64,000 nt of DNA from Actinomucor elegans (taxonomy: Eukaryota > Mucoromycota > Mucoromycetes > Mucorales > Mucoraceae), in NCBI GenBank assembly GCA_026027325.1, contig JAMSLZ010000006.1:2108001-2172000 (forward strand), given 5' to 3'. The translations under genes were made by a program, and so were the position numbers. Below the pieces are notes generated by a model. That model had not been told where the DNA came from. It saw only the letters and a list, made by a program, of their open reading frames with translations, and did no database searches. Below, one piece after another: positions 24,214-36,720 of the stretch; the first letter of the stretch is position 1, and every line of letters starts with the position of its first letter.

Positions 24214-26464
24214 ATGGAAAGAATAGATACTACTAAACTACAACTAAGCGATTTAAAAAAACGAGGAGCTTTGGATAGAACAGCAGCAGCTGCGCTTTCA
24301 CCCAAGACACCACCTGCTGTCACCGCTGCTTTACTCAGTGATTCACTGTTTCCTCCACGTAAACCGAAACCCATGATAGAAGACAGTGATGATGAAGACA
24401 GTGATACTGAGCAGGACGGCAAAAAGGGAGATCCTTTAGCGACCCAAGTGTGGCGATTGTATACAAAAGCTAAAGATACGTTACCCAATGGTTCTCGTTT
24501 AGAGAACCTCACTTGGCGAATGATGGCCATGACTTTGAATAAAAAAAAAAAGCGGAAGAAGCAGCTAAAGCTGCTGCTGCAGCTGCATCTGAAGAAGAGG
24601 CGCCTGTTAAACAAGAAGATGATCAAATGGAAGAAGATACTTGTTCAATGGGTCCACCTGCACCTGATGATACAACCACCTTTTTATCCTCTTCTGCACC
24701 TCCATATATGCTGGACTTTATGGGAAACGCAATGAACCATCAGCAGTTGAATACACAACAATTTAATAATCCACAACTACAACAACAGCAGCAGCAACAA
24801 CAACAACAACAACAACAGCAACAGCAGCAGTTGTATCACCATCATATTCAACAGGTACACGAGCAAAAGAGAAATGTAATGGTGTATGGATCTCAAAGAG
24901 CAACTGCTCCTGGTAATTTACATTTGAGTACTATCAATAGTAAGAGTAATAGTGCCAACAGTAGCACTAGTAGTAGTTTAAACGCCAGAAATAATACCAA
25001 CGTAAGTCCTTTTTTTTTTATTATTAGAAAATACGCATACAATCGATACTTATTTATCGTTTAATAGATGTTTGCCAATATCTATGGTACAAATAGTATT
25101 ACTATTCCAGCAGACATGGATATGTCAGACGATAATAATTCAACTTTATCGTCTTCTTTTCAACCTTCTACTTCCATGGAATCAGGTCAATTCAATCATT
25201 ATTTCAGTCAGTCAGTTCCAAGCTATCAACAACCTTTTCAACAACAAAGTCCTACCTTAATTCATGGTGGTTTGTTTCCTCAGTTAGGCTCTACTTTACC
25301 TGAATCACAGCAAGCTGCTTTCTTTGCTTCTACACCGAATGAGAACTCTCCTTCTCCTGTAGCATATTCACCTAATCACCATACTACATCAAGCACAAAT
25401 CACGCTGGTGCAATGAGTTTTGAAGATTTATTAACCATGTACTATGTGAATAACCAAGGTGGATCTAATAACAATAATGCGCAAGCGCAATCAGTTGCGG
25501 CAGTAGCAGCAGCAGCAGCAGTGGCGGTAGCAGGTACATCGCCCTCTTCTTTTAATAATAATGATACCGGATTTATGCAGCAGCAAGGTATAATTTGATT
25601 AGATCGGAAATACGAGTCTCTACTAACTTATATATAGGCTTATTAACACCCAATGGACATTCACCAGTTAACAATACCTCATTTACTAATCCATCGATAA
25701 GCGGGTCCTCAAATCATCCTCATCAGCGTACTTTAAGCTCAAGTCCTACACAGCAACAGCAGCAACAGTCAGATAAGCCATCTACAACTGATGAAACTCC
25801 TACTTCTACCAGCAGTAGTAGCAAAAAAGATGCTACCAATGCCAATACAAAATGCACCAACTGCAGCACCACTACCACACCTCTTTGGCGTCGCAACCCC
25901 GAAGGTCAGCCTCTCTGTAACGCTTGTGGCCTCTTTTTAAAACTTCATGGCGTTGTACGTCCACTGAGTCTTAAGACCGATGTTATCAAGAAACGTAATC
26001 GTAGTGGTAATTCCAACGCAACTTCCTCCACCGCCACCTCTTCCGCGACTACAACTACCTCGACCGTCACCGCGCCTATCCATGCTGCTACGATCAACAA
26101 TGGTAAAAAACCCAACCCATTTTTACAACAACAGCCTATGTTGAACACGACCAATGCCACAGGCACCTTATATCAACAAAAGAGACCACCCAATATTGCA
26201 CCCATTCAACAATCTTCGGGCGGTGGATCGGGCGGTAGACCTATAACGTTTGCCACGTCGCGATGGGGGCCTCAAACTATCACAAAAAGACAAAGAAGGT
26301 ATTCAATTGATAACAATAATAATAATAATGAAACCAAGACACAGCAACAAAGTCAGTTGCAACAACAAGGTGTGTTTCGTGTTGGATCTGTGGGGTCTCA
26401 TCAGCAGCAACAACAACAACAACAGCAACAACAGCAACAGCAAGGTTCTTTTTCATCCTCTTAG
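24214..26464 (+). CDS. areA: AreA/Nit2-like GATA transcription factor, apparent frameshift
   Basis: Three exons (24214-25001, 25068-25587, 25638-26464), about 711 residues if one frameshift is bridged. The N-terminal [20 protein letters not shown] plus NLTWRMMAM is the conserved DUF1752 element of AreA-type regulators. A single GATA finger (nt 25853-25927) reads [14 protein letters not shown]...[18 protein letters not shown], with Cys-X2-Cys-X17-Cys-X2-Cys spacing. The rest is Q-, N-, S- and A-rich with polyQ tracts near 24780-24830 and 26401-26440. It is expected to activate nitrogen-catabolite genes. The frame changes at an 11-A run (24541-24551): the upstream frame is open to it and the downstream frame ([20 protein letters not shown]) opens from it. 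One missing A explains this, either as a sequence error or a real lesion. Confidence 0.85.
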
Positions 26465-26689
26465 AAAAAGAATTTTTGTTCATATACTTGATAATATAAT
26501 AATAGACTTTTTTCGCTCCCATCCTACCCTATCTACTACCTACCTTTTTTTTATACAAACTGATACCTCCAAATTCGACGATGATAATAATAAAAAAGCT
26601 CGTTATTTTCAGAAAAAAAAAAGTACTCCGATTTACTATGATTGTTGTCTATATTTACTTTGCTGCAGTTAAACAGGAATAGTGTTGAT

Positions 26690-27240
26690 AGATTCAGCAG
26701 TTCATTCGGTACATGGTACTGTTATTTAGATGTAACATTAGACCGAAATCGGTCGAGAGATCTGTAGATGACGAAATGAAGGTCATATCAAAACAAGTAT
26801 ATCCGTCTTGTTGCACCTAGGCAATGGTTTTAATAAACTCTGCAGGACATGCTGAGTATTAACGATACTCCTCAGAGACGCCAATACACGTAAGACCAAA
26901 AATGTCCGAGAGATCTAATATTGATAAATCTTGATCTAGTTTATGCATGTAATTTACCGGCAATCACTACAATGTAATATAATCGTTGTAATTTAGTCAA
27001 GTAAAGATTCAGTAGTTTCAGTAGCCCCATTCAGAGTATGAACCACATATTCTATGTTACGTAAGCATGATCGACTAAAAGATGTATAAATCATAACATA
27101 CCAAGATCTTAATGAATGCATTTGGCAGTACATTGCTAAAAATGTAGCCTACACATAGTATACTAGTTAAACAACGACTCTGACAGGTGCAATTAGTCAA
27201 ATACAACATTAGGGAAAAATTGGTAATATAATGTTAAAAA
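26690..27240 (+). repeat. Dispersed repeat cluster D
   Basis: The best-preserved core is at 26690-26772: GATTCAGCAGTTCATTC, GATGTAACATTAGACCGAAAT and CGGTCGAGAGATCTGTAGATG. A second degenerate unit follows at about 26891-26940 (AAGACCAAAAATGTCCGAGAGATCT) and a third near 27187-27225 (GTGCAATTAGTCAAATACAACATTAGGG), separated by about 190-300 bp. Confidence 0.65.
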
Positions 27241-29000
27241 AGGAATGATTTCTTAAAGAATTCATTATGCATCTTGTTAGATCCCCAAATCTGCAAACTT
27301 TCCATTTTTTTTTTTTTTTTTTTTTGTAGAGGGTAACTTGTGCATTTTCAGGCATAATTTATAATTATAATGGGCTCCAAATGTTGGAAAGTATTAGGGT
27401 ACTGCTGTGCTTATTTCATTTGTTTAATTGAAAGTATACAAATTTCTGACTGTATTTTTAAATGGCATAATCAACTGAAAGAAATCCCAAATAATCTTTG
27501 TGCCATTCAATGCGCCATACTGTTTTGCTAGATCACTGACATGGAATAAACATTAAAAAATATATAGGAGGTATAATTTCACCAGTATATATATATCCAA
27601 TATGAACACAAAAACCAATTAAAGTCTAACAGCGGTAGTAGATTCACCCGAAAACCCCATTTTTAGTGAATCATCTAATATACTTGTGCCCACTAATAAA
27701 AGCCAATTGAATATAACAAATAACCATACATAACATACAGCTGTAAATAAGTAATTGGCTCTTATCCTTCTGTTTCAATTGTATCAAAATGAGTCTTGTG
27801 TTCAAAAGGAAGGTCTGTTTGTTAGATGAAACATGACTATTCAGTACGACAAGGACATTGATACAAGACCACTTTTGTTGGAAACAGAAAAGAGCATAAA
27901 AGTCTCGAAACTATGTTCCTTTCATTTATTTTCCTTTTTTATTATTATTATCTTTTACAGACTATTTTGATGATATCTTAAATAAGAGCATCATTGTCTG
28001 TATATTTTACTTTAGAGAATCCGGTGCAGCATGTCCATACACCTGTTCATGGCTGTTCCTTATTTAATTCGAATGTTGAATGTTCAATATTATCTAACAT
28101 TTACTCTGTTTGTATATGCGTTAGTTTTCTTCATTATACAAAAACTTCATTTTCATTTGAAAGGTTATTGAGCTTCTGCAACTAAAGCAAAAGGGGTCCT
28201 ATTATTGCTGGCAGATAGGTATACCAAAGCAACCATAAAAGACGACGGAAAGCCAAGTTAGCCATAAGAGCAAGCCTTTCATGACCGCCCGGTTGAGATA
28301 ACAGGGCCAAAATCATAATGACATTGTGAAGCTGCCGTATTTCACAAGATCAAAAGATCAATATCACCACCAATGAGCCTCTCGAAAAGGTTTAGGAATA
28401 GGCACATCAACCAAAGAGTAGCATAAGTAAGCGCCAGTGTAAGTGAGTTACGATGTGGTAAAAATACACATATATATATTCAAAAATAAGATCAATATTC
28501 TTCAGATAGCAGATATATAAAAGCACGGTTAAGGATCTGATTCGCGCAAGAAGAACAGTTAATCAAATTCACCAACCAAAACCTTCTTAAATTTTTACAT
28601 AAAATGTTTTTGAGGAAAGCAACCTTGAAACAGCCGCTATTCAATCGGAGAATAAAATACATCTTATTAATAAGACTGTGGCACGTTGAATAACAGAGCC
28701 TGATTTGCAATGTAGTTCTTATGTATGTGTAATTTTATTTTCTTTTAATCGTGGGCAACGATAAAAAGAATGTGTTTATGCAGTTCTGATAATAAAGCTC
28801 TCATGTTGATGACATATACGCTTTAGTGAGCTGTAGATGAATGTTTTTTCTTATTAATTTATATTACCTAAATACCTATTGTGTTTATGGGTTACAAGGT
28901 TTATATACATATTTCATTTGCTTACACTACAATCTAAATAAAGTTGAACAAGTATATTAATTTTTTTAATATATATATATATATTATTGAGTAATCATGA

Positions 29001-29071
29001 GATTTCTCGGCCCATGTCAGTCCTAATGTTGCATCTAATTAAGCTATACATGTTCCTGAATGAACGACTTT
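29001..29071 (-). repeat. Dispersed repeat copy E (inverted)
   Basis: Plus-strand GATTTCTCGGCCCATGTCAG, then TCCTAATGTTGCATCTAATT and TTCCTGAATGAACGAC, is the reverse complement of the family core plus left arm. Confidence 0.65.
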
Positions 29072-29321
29072 CCTTTTTGTAAAACTTACACTGTACTGAT
29101 AGTTCAGTATCACTTGAGTTTAAGAGTAATATACACTGTACAACTACGCATTCCAGAATACACAAATATATGGTACATTTTTTTTTATTATTATTGTAAA
29201 AAGGTTTCGCTAATATGATACAGAATGCAGATGCTAAGAAAGGAAGAATTATATATATGACAGAAAGGAAAAATAGTAATAAATATATAGAAGAGTTGAA
29301 TGGATGTTGATTTCTGTAGTT

Positions 29322-31760
29322 TTATTCCCAGTCAACATCTAAAAGGTCCACATCGACGTCCTGTAATCTTGATACAAGTTCATGTTCTTGTTCAACCTCA
29401 TGTCTTTTCATTTCTGGAATAAACCGATCTTCCAAAGCCAATTCATACACTTGGTTGTACTCATGAACAGGCCCCTGGAAATGGCCTCGGTCCCAACCCA
29501 AGTTTAAAGCACTTCGAATCATTCTCAAGATATACTCTTCACGAAGGGACTTGTTCTTGCGAATCTTTTTGAAGTCAATGGCAGCATCCTGGATAGCAGA
29601 TTCCAGTGAGAGAGGAGCATGGTGATCATAGACATAACTGTTAAAGTATTCATAACTTGTCACTACTGCTCCTTTTTCACTAATGACAGTGGGATCCAAA
29701 TACGCTACATTGACTCTACGTTTACCAGCCTTATTTAAAGGGCGATCAATGATGGCTTCATGTAAGTTTCCTGCGCCAGTGGTAATCACAGCCGAACCAA
29801 ACACCATGCCTTCTACAGTTTCAAGACCAAGATTATCATCATTGGGATTAGGTGCAAATACGAAGTCAGCAGCAGCTCGGCAAAAGATACCCAGTTGACG
29901 CTGTTGCTTGGGATTGCTGATCAAGGAAACGTGATTGGGATAAAGTTTCTGCAATGCTTCCAACTTTTCAAAGGGATAATCACGTTTGTGGCCCATCATG
30001 ATGAATCGCATGTTGTGTTTAACAAAATACTCGACTGCCTTATCAAAAATGTCTAATCCTTTGTTCATTTCGTAGTTGCCTCTAAATAACACAACCGGCC
30101 GTTTCATATCCTGCTCATTTAAAAAGTTGCGCTTGACAAGATAACGTTTAGCGCGGTCCTTGTAAACATATGTGAAATCCTTGATGCGTTCAGAGAAGGT
30201 CCAATAAGTGGGTGTATCGGGAATATCAAGAGCCAACGCATGCAAGGGATCTTTGGAATGAATCAATGTTTGGTCCTTGATCATGTCCAGAGCATACTCG
30301 GGATATCCCATGCTACGGTTGATCAACTTGTCAGTGATAAATGGGTGTTCAGTACTATAGTAATCCACAGCATTGCTGATACCATAAAGTCGGGAACCTT
30401 CGACCTTCTTCAACAGGTCATCCATCACTAATTCTTTCAAATGGAAATCATGACGACCTTCCACAATATCTGCAGCCATAGGACGGCTGGAAAAAGTGAC
30501 TGCATCAGCGCGGTCAATAGCTAATTTGGTCATAAACATCTTTCCGCCAAATACATATTTGCGAAGAGCCTCGCGTTCTGACATGTTTTCCAAAAACTTT
30601 CTGACACTGCGGAATGAATTGTAATATTGCATCTCTTCTTGATGGTCGTGCATGGTATAGACAATAGCAGGAGGCCTAGGACCTAAATCATCGGCATCTT
30701 TCTTGTCCTGCAAGAACTTGGCAACATAGGCGTTAGAAGCACCGTGAACATGAACAATATCGACACGAGGAACAATACGAATAGGCGCAAAGATGGATTC
30801 TTCATCAGAAGCTGTAGCCTTGTGAGCTAAAAAAGCAGCAGCAGCTTTAGCAAAATATTGATCGCGCCATTCATTGGGTAATTCGTTTTCAGTATGGATA
30901 TCGCTGGCAGTACGGCATTTAAAGGCTTTGTTGAATGGGGGACGGTTAGCGTGTCCAATCATGTAGACAGGCACGACATCGGTGGGTGCAGGAGCACGTT
31001 GAGGAGTGATTAGCACCGAAGTGTTTATATTGTTGATCATTTGCCATTCATATACACTGGGCTGTTGGACTGGAGGATTGAAAGCGTGCATCATCTTCCA
31101 GACACGGAATTCAACTGTCATGATCTGACCTGGTCTTTTACCACGAATATCAAGCACCATATCAATTTCTTTATCAGTGATAAGCTTTCTCATAAAAGTA
31201 TAAAATGGCATTACAATAGCCACTTCAGTCAAATTGGATGCCTGTTGAGCTGCAGCTAAAGCTGTCACTGTTCTACCCAATTGCGAAGTTGTTGCAGGTC
31301 CAAATTCCTTTGTAACATGATAGACTTGAGTGCCTTTCTCTATTTGGCTTTGTACATTTGTATCCAAGTGCGTGTAAGCCTTGAATGGGTATTGTCTTTT
31401 CACTATTTAATACATAGTTAGTACTCACAACACAATTAGCTGCTCGTATTTGTTGTTACCAATTCGAATAGCAGAAGATTCTTGATTCAACAAGTCTTTA
31501 TAGCCGTTACAGAGGACAATCACTTGAGCGATGATCAATAGAGCAGTAAAGATGGTTATAAAGTTCCACCAACGCCATCTCTTATCGTGTTTAAACAAGG
31601 TTGTTGGACTACGTTGCTGCTGTGGTGAAGAAGAAGAAGAAGGAGAACCAAGAAAGTTAGCAAAAATAGAGCTTTGCATAGATTGAGGGAAACAGGGTTT
31701 CGTCGATATTGGCGACACTGGAGCTGGTTCTAGTAAGGTAGTTGTTTTTGGTAGTGTCAT
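29322..31760 (-). CDS. Type II membrane-anchored GT5-like (starch-synthase fold) glycosyltransferase
   Basis: Two exons (31760-31429, 31395-29322), 801 residues. A Ser/Pro-rich cytosolic tail is followed by one membrane helix (about 65-84), a Golgi-type II layout. The lumenal part is a GT-B fold. Its N-terminal QVYHVTKEFGPATTSQLGRT recalls the GT5 opening with its K-x-G-G-L nucleotide-binding loop, here altered. VDIVHVHGASNAYVAKFL and TMHDHQEE follow. The C-terminal half has VVLFRGNYEMNKGLDIFDKA and PNPNDDNLGLETVEGMVFGS, the E-x7-E donor-sugar region. It differs from the soluble eukaryotic glycogen synthase (GT3). The polymer made is unknown; a cell-wall or secretory glycan is inference. The intron is 33 nt with a TACTAAC branch site. 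Confidence 0.8.
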
Positions 31761-32450
31761 GATAAGGAACGTATAAAAAAAAAATGTAAAGGAGAGGAGG
31801 TTGAACCAAGAAAGAAGAACAAAAACGAAAAAAAAAAAACAAAAAAAATACAGGAAAAAAGTATACCAAATAGTGCCTCGATCCTTGTGGGCTCCATCTT
31901 CTTTAAAATGGAGCTGCAAATGCCACTATTTGAAGTTACCTTTGTGTTACATGTAATTAATGACTTTATATTCCCAATTGTAATGTATTCATGGTTACAG
32001 AGTAGTAAAACACCCTGTCCTGTTAGTTTGCTTCAGCTTATCGAATCCCGTTTTTGCGCATAAATAAATTTAATTACAAGTATTGTAAGACATGATTCAT
32101 ATATTTCTGTCGGTTAACTTTTCATACTAAATGTGCAATCGCAAATGCACGTTGTAGTAGTAGTACAACTGGTATAGTTATACCAGTTATTCAGGAAGTC
32201 CAACATTTTGCTCGGACATTGAACTATAGAAAAAAATAAAATAAAAAAGAGATCTACACCCAACATATTTTGATATATAAAATGGCTTATAGAAACGTGC
32301 TTTTGATATATAAAGAATTCGATCGTCTTGGAAGAATCGTCAAAACACATTATTATATGTAACACATCATTCTTGGTCTAAACATGTGCGAAGTAAAGTC
32401 TATATAGAAATCGATAACCGAATTATTAAGTAAAAAGTGTAACTATGGTA
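31761..32450. other. Spacer with perfect palindrome
   Basis: 690 bp between the glycosyltransferase start and the Ypp1 stop (both minus strand). It contains a 10-bp perfect inverted repeat with 2-nt spacer at 32167-32188 (AACTGGTATA, GT, TATACCAGTT). No credible gene is seen. The A-rich leader of the glycosyltransferase gene lies at 31761-31860. Confidence 0.55.
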
Positions 32451-35400
32451 TTATACAAAACAAGGTAGTATAGTAAATGGTTGAATAGGAGTTGTACTCT
32501 CTAGTTCCAAAGCGTAAAACAAGCAATCTTTTGTTCTACTTAGTCGATCTGTTTGCTTATAGATTAAGCCAAGATAAAACCTATGCACACGAATAGTAAA
32601 TATTTCCATATTCTAGTCTTGTGATTACTTAAGCTTACCAAGCTGTAGGATTATTCCAACCATTTTCTTGAGTTACAACTTGTAATAATCCTTCTGCCAA
32701 TTCCAGATGTCCTTGATCCATAAAAGCCTTTGCTAACCAAACACGACATTCAACATCATTGGGTTTGGTGACTAATCCCTTTTGAAAGGCTTTGATGGCT
32801 TTTTCTGGCTGGTTTTCTGCAAGATGAATACGACCTAAAAGACACCAAACACCAGCATGCGTCGTCCAATCTACGTTTTCGGCTTCGGATACAGCTTTTA
32901 GCGCTTCCTCTATCTTGCCTGACTTTAAAAAGGCTTCAGCTGATAATAGCCAAAGATCGCAAAGCAAACGACAGGAGCGTTGATGTTGTAATCGAGTATG
33001 AGCTGTAGGGCGGGTTAATGCAGTTGCAGCTTGTAACAAAGTGTTTGTACTGATGGTGGATGGTGTTGTACTATGGATTGAGCTAACTGAACCGCCTCTA
33101 CTAATTCCTTTTGCGGGGATCTTCCGTGTACTACCTGCTGATAGTGTATATTAGCCAAGCTTTTTTTTTTTTTTCCATTAAAGTTTGAAACATCTCATCT
33201 TAACTTACCAGATTCGATGTTATGCAAAGAGACAGCATCTTTCTTGCTGTGTTTGTTGCGTATTAAGTTCTTTGGATCCAACAAGCCCATTTTGTTACCT
33301 TGCTTGGAGGTAGCCATAGGAGGTACAGAACGGACACTTTGCGCATCAGATGAATCGTTCTGATTAAACATTTCTGCTAAATAGAACTTTCGGCCTGTAA
33401 ATGATGATACCGATGGTGTACCACCGTTTGTTTGATATGACGCATTACTTCCGCTACGTCCGCGCGATGATTTAGTTTGATCAATAACAGAAGCCTCTGC
33501 AAAGGATGAACCATTGCTCATATTTCCCAAAGAACCAGACAGGACCATACCATACTTGGTGGTGCCATTAGAAATAGCTTCATGAAGCATAGCAGCTGTA
33601 TTTGTAGCATCCGGAATAAGCTCCGGAACCACTATCTTGCCAAAAACTTGAAATAAAGCTTCCTGGGAAGCCAATGCAGCTTCAGCACCATGCACGCGAT
33701 CGACCAACAGCGTCTGAGTCATTTGCAACGAGATTTGATGTGCAATTTCATCACTATAATCAATCCAGTTATCTTTCATCATTTGCTCCGAAACTTCAGA
33801 TAATGCCAGCTCGCATGTTTTGAGTGCTTGAGCATGACTATCTTTGATAGGACAAGTGCATAGCAACGCAAGTAGATGCCACGAAGGTAGATAATTGGCA
33901 TTGTACTGGATGGATTTCGTAACCATCTGTATTGCTTGTAAAACATCCCGCATCTCGGCTAGTTCAAGTGCAATTTGATAGTATGTTTCCCAACTTTCGT
34001 TATCGATCGCCAACGATTTCTTCAAAGAGGCCAAAGCCCGTTCATGGTACTTGGGTCGTCTTTCAGAGTCAAATGCTATAATTTTACAGATTAATGATCG
34101 TTTGGAGATATCATCTAATTGGGTTTATACTTGCTTTGCCCAGCCAAGAACGCAAGTGAAGCGCCTAATGTTCTGTAAACTTGAGCACCCAAAAGGATAA
34201 ACGATTCATCATGTTGGTCTCTGCTAGTCAGTTCTGCGGTATAAACATGTTCAGCCATCTCAGCCATATAGACAGCCTCAGCACCTTTTGATAGTTCCTG
34301 ACAATACATTCTAACTGCAGTGACCAGTACCATCACCTTATGTTCAATACTTTCGATTTCCAAACTTCGCTGAGGTCCATCTGTCTTTTTAGCTTGTTCA
34401 CTAATTGCTAGTTCTTCTACTTCATCTGCGCTCGGTACAGGAGTATTAAATCCAAACGCGTCTGAAGCTAAAGCGGACGTAGTAGATCGCGCATCCAGCA
34501 TTGTCTTGGACTCTAAGCCCACCAGATACAAGTAGGTACGTAATGCATGTTCTGCTTCTTCATAATCGCCCAATCGTATCAAGGCATGAAACAAATGACG
34601 TGTTACGCAAGGCGAGTTGAAAGTTTTCAGTGAGGCACGATTCAAAGCCTCTACATAGCCTCGTTTCTCTATTTCTGATCCACCAACTAATTCAAAATCT
34701 GCTGCAAGTCGATTGACAAAATCCAGCACTAGCGTGCTGCTTTGTCCAGACTTGGGGAAACTAGCGATTGAATAAACCAGTTTTTCGTAGACTGTGTGTA
34801 ATTGCATGATTTCGATACTGAATAACTGATGATTATACAAATTTTTTGCCTCTGCGAATTCACTCCTAGAATTGATATCGAGTCAGATTTTTTTTTAACT
34901 AACACTCGCTGTAACCAGGGCGACAATACTCACTCTGACATTTCTTCTCGATCTACTGTTTGACTGTAATCCACAGGTGGCTGATACTGTCCTTGTTGGT
35001 ATAGATTAGATAGATAGATCAAAGAATATCGCGTCACAATGATACGTTTGTAGATACGCCAATTGTTCGATTGAGAAGAACATACTTTCTGGTAAGCTCT
35101 TATCAGGTTCATAGTTGAAGGAACATCAGCAAAATGGCAACTAATAGTTACATAAGCATCTGATAATGGCACAATGTTACACGATTTTTTTTCTTTACCC
35201 TTCACTTAATGCAAACAGTGTGCCTCGATAGAGCCCTTCCTCAGCCCAATCTACTATAGCACGATCAATCAAATTGGGTATCTGATTTACCCTAGATACC
35301 AACCTATCGTACACTTCAAGTGCCCTTTGTTCCTCCTTAACTAACTCCAATGACATGGCTGTTTTTTTTGATTTGTATCAATGTCTCATATTCAACTATA

Positions 35401-36032
35401 AAAGTAGTTGACATTACCTTGAATAGCCAAAGCCTGCATATACAATATATGAGTATATCCCAAAGACTCTGTGCTTTCGTATCCAACTTCTTCCAAGGTA
35501 TCCCGAGATTTGTGATACTCGCCACTTTCAAAGTACGTTTTAGCAAGGACAATTCGTGTCAACTAAAGCACAGACTGCAGTTTAGTTGGTAGCATTCTCT
35601 AAAAGAAAGAAAAAAGTTTGGAATGGTACCTGTTTTTGAAGTCGAGTCTCTTCAGAAGAATCGCGATCGCCTAATGCTGTTGCTAATTGACGTTGAATAG
35701 GCTTTATTAACTCGGGATCGAGACGTGTCGATAGGGTAGCTGCGTTTGGTGTATCCTTGGCATATGTTTTGCTCGAGTCTTGACGATGCGTTTGTATGAT
35801 TTCATTTAAACTAGCTTCAGCAAGAATACACTGCTCAAGCACTGGGAGCAAAAAACACGCGATTATGAGTTTCTGCTGCCCTTTTATAAATATATATTTA
35901 TTTATCTATACCTAAACCATTCGGGTTATGCTTCTTATACCTTCTTGCCAACTCGGGTATGGCTTGCCAGTTGCCTTTACAGCGAGCAATATCTATTTCC
36001 TTGGCTATCGCTATGGCTTTGTTGGTTAACAT
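32451..36032 (-). CDS. ypp1: Ypp1/TTC7-like TPR scaffold of the PI4-kinase complex
   Basis: Nine exons (36032-35912, 35841-35630, 35562-35418, 35358-35206, 35159-34934, 34865-34135, 34075-33209, 33134-32639, 32580-32451), 1026 residues. The N-terminus IDIARCKGNWQAIPELARRY is the conserved TTC7/Ypp1 opening. TPR-like helices occur throughout (HALIRLGDYEEAEHALRTYL; AIKAFQKGLVTKPNDVECRV). The C-terminus DCLFYALELESTTPIQPF matches the family ending. Ypp1 with Efr3 recruits Stt4 PI4-kinase to the plasma membrane for PI4P synthesis. The exon 6/7 intron uses a GC donor (GCAAGT), the only choice that keeps the frame. The start of exon 8 is ambiguous by one codon (tandem CAG). Confidence 0.87.
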
Positions 36033-36242
36033 AATAAAACGAAAGAAAGAAAAAGGTAAAAACAAATAGAAAAGAAAAAAAAACAATTCAGTTATAGCTC
36101 GGACCTTCTATTTAGACGGAACCGTTCCAATTAAAAGCCGAGCGATGGCAGTCGCAGCAAGGTGAGGGGGCATATACAGTACTTTATTAGCTATATGAAA
36201 ATGCTTTATTATGAATGATATACACAAGCTATCCGTTTTTTT

Positions 36243-36689
36243 TTAATTGATGTCCATATTACTATTATTGTGATTGTGGTGATTCAATACAAGTCTAGCT
36301 TGAATGTTCTTCATATTTGGTACACCCAGTTCAGTCTATAATATGCATCAGTACCCTGCTTATACCCCCATCCTTCACGTATACCTTTTCCTCAGGCGTA
36401 GATGTAGAATGTGTCATTATAGCGTTATTACTGGTATTTGTATTGGTGTAATCATCAGATATATTGGAGCATCTGTAAAAGCCGCAACCCTATGTAAAAG
36501 TGAATACACCAGGATGACATATTTTTGAGTTTCAAATACATACCTCAGCCCATGAAGACTGACATGCCCAACAAAAGCAATGCCCACAATAAGAACAATC
36601 AACTTTGTTACATCCTTCGTCTCGATTAATCATGATGGAACAATTAGGACAACGTCGGCTAACAAAGTTCTACCAGTTAGTATGTATAC

Positions 36690-36720
<31 letters not shown>

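Larger units (their letters stand above)
26465..29321. other. Gene-poor AT-rich interval with repeats
   Basis: 2.9 kb without a supported gene. It holds the repeat cluster D (26690-27240), an inverted copy E (29001-29071) and a 21-T run near 27305. Short frames at 27994-28185 (+) and 28492-28710 (-) have biased composition and no recognisable motif, and are treated as chance. Confidence 0.55.

Noticed and set aside
27994..28710. Two short frames between the GATA and glycosyltransferase genes
   Set aside because: Cys/Ser/Phe-rich composition of AT-rich noncoding DNA, no motif, no splice partner.
31761..31919. N-terminal extension of the glycosyltransferase with a second hydrophobic stretch
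   Set aside because: It derives from a poly-A/T leader read as Phe codons. The Met at 31760 begins normal coding composition and a membrane helix already exists downstream.
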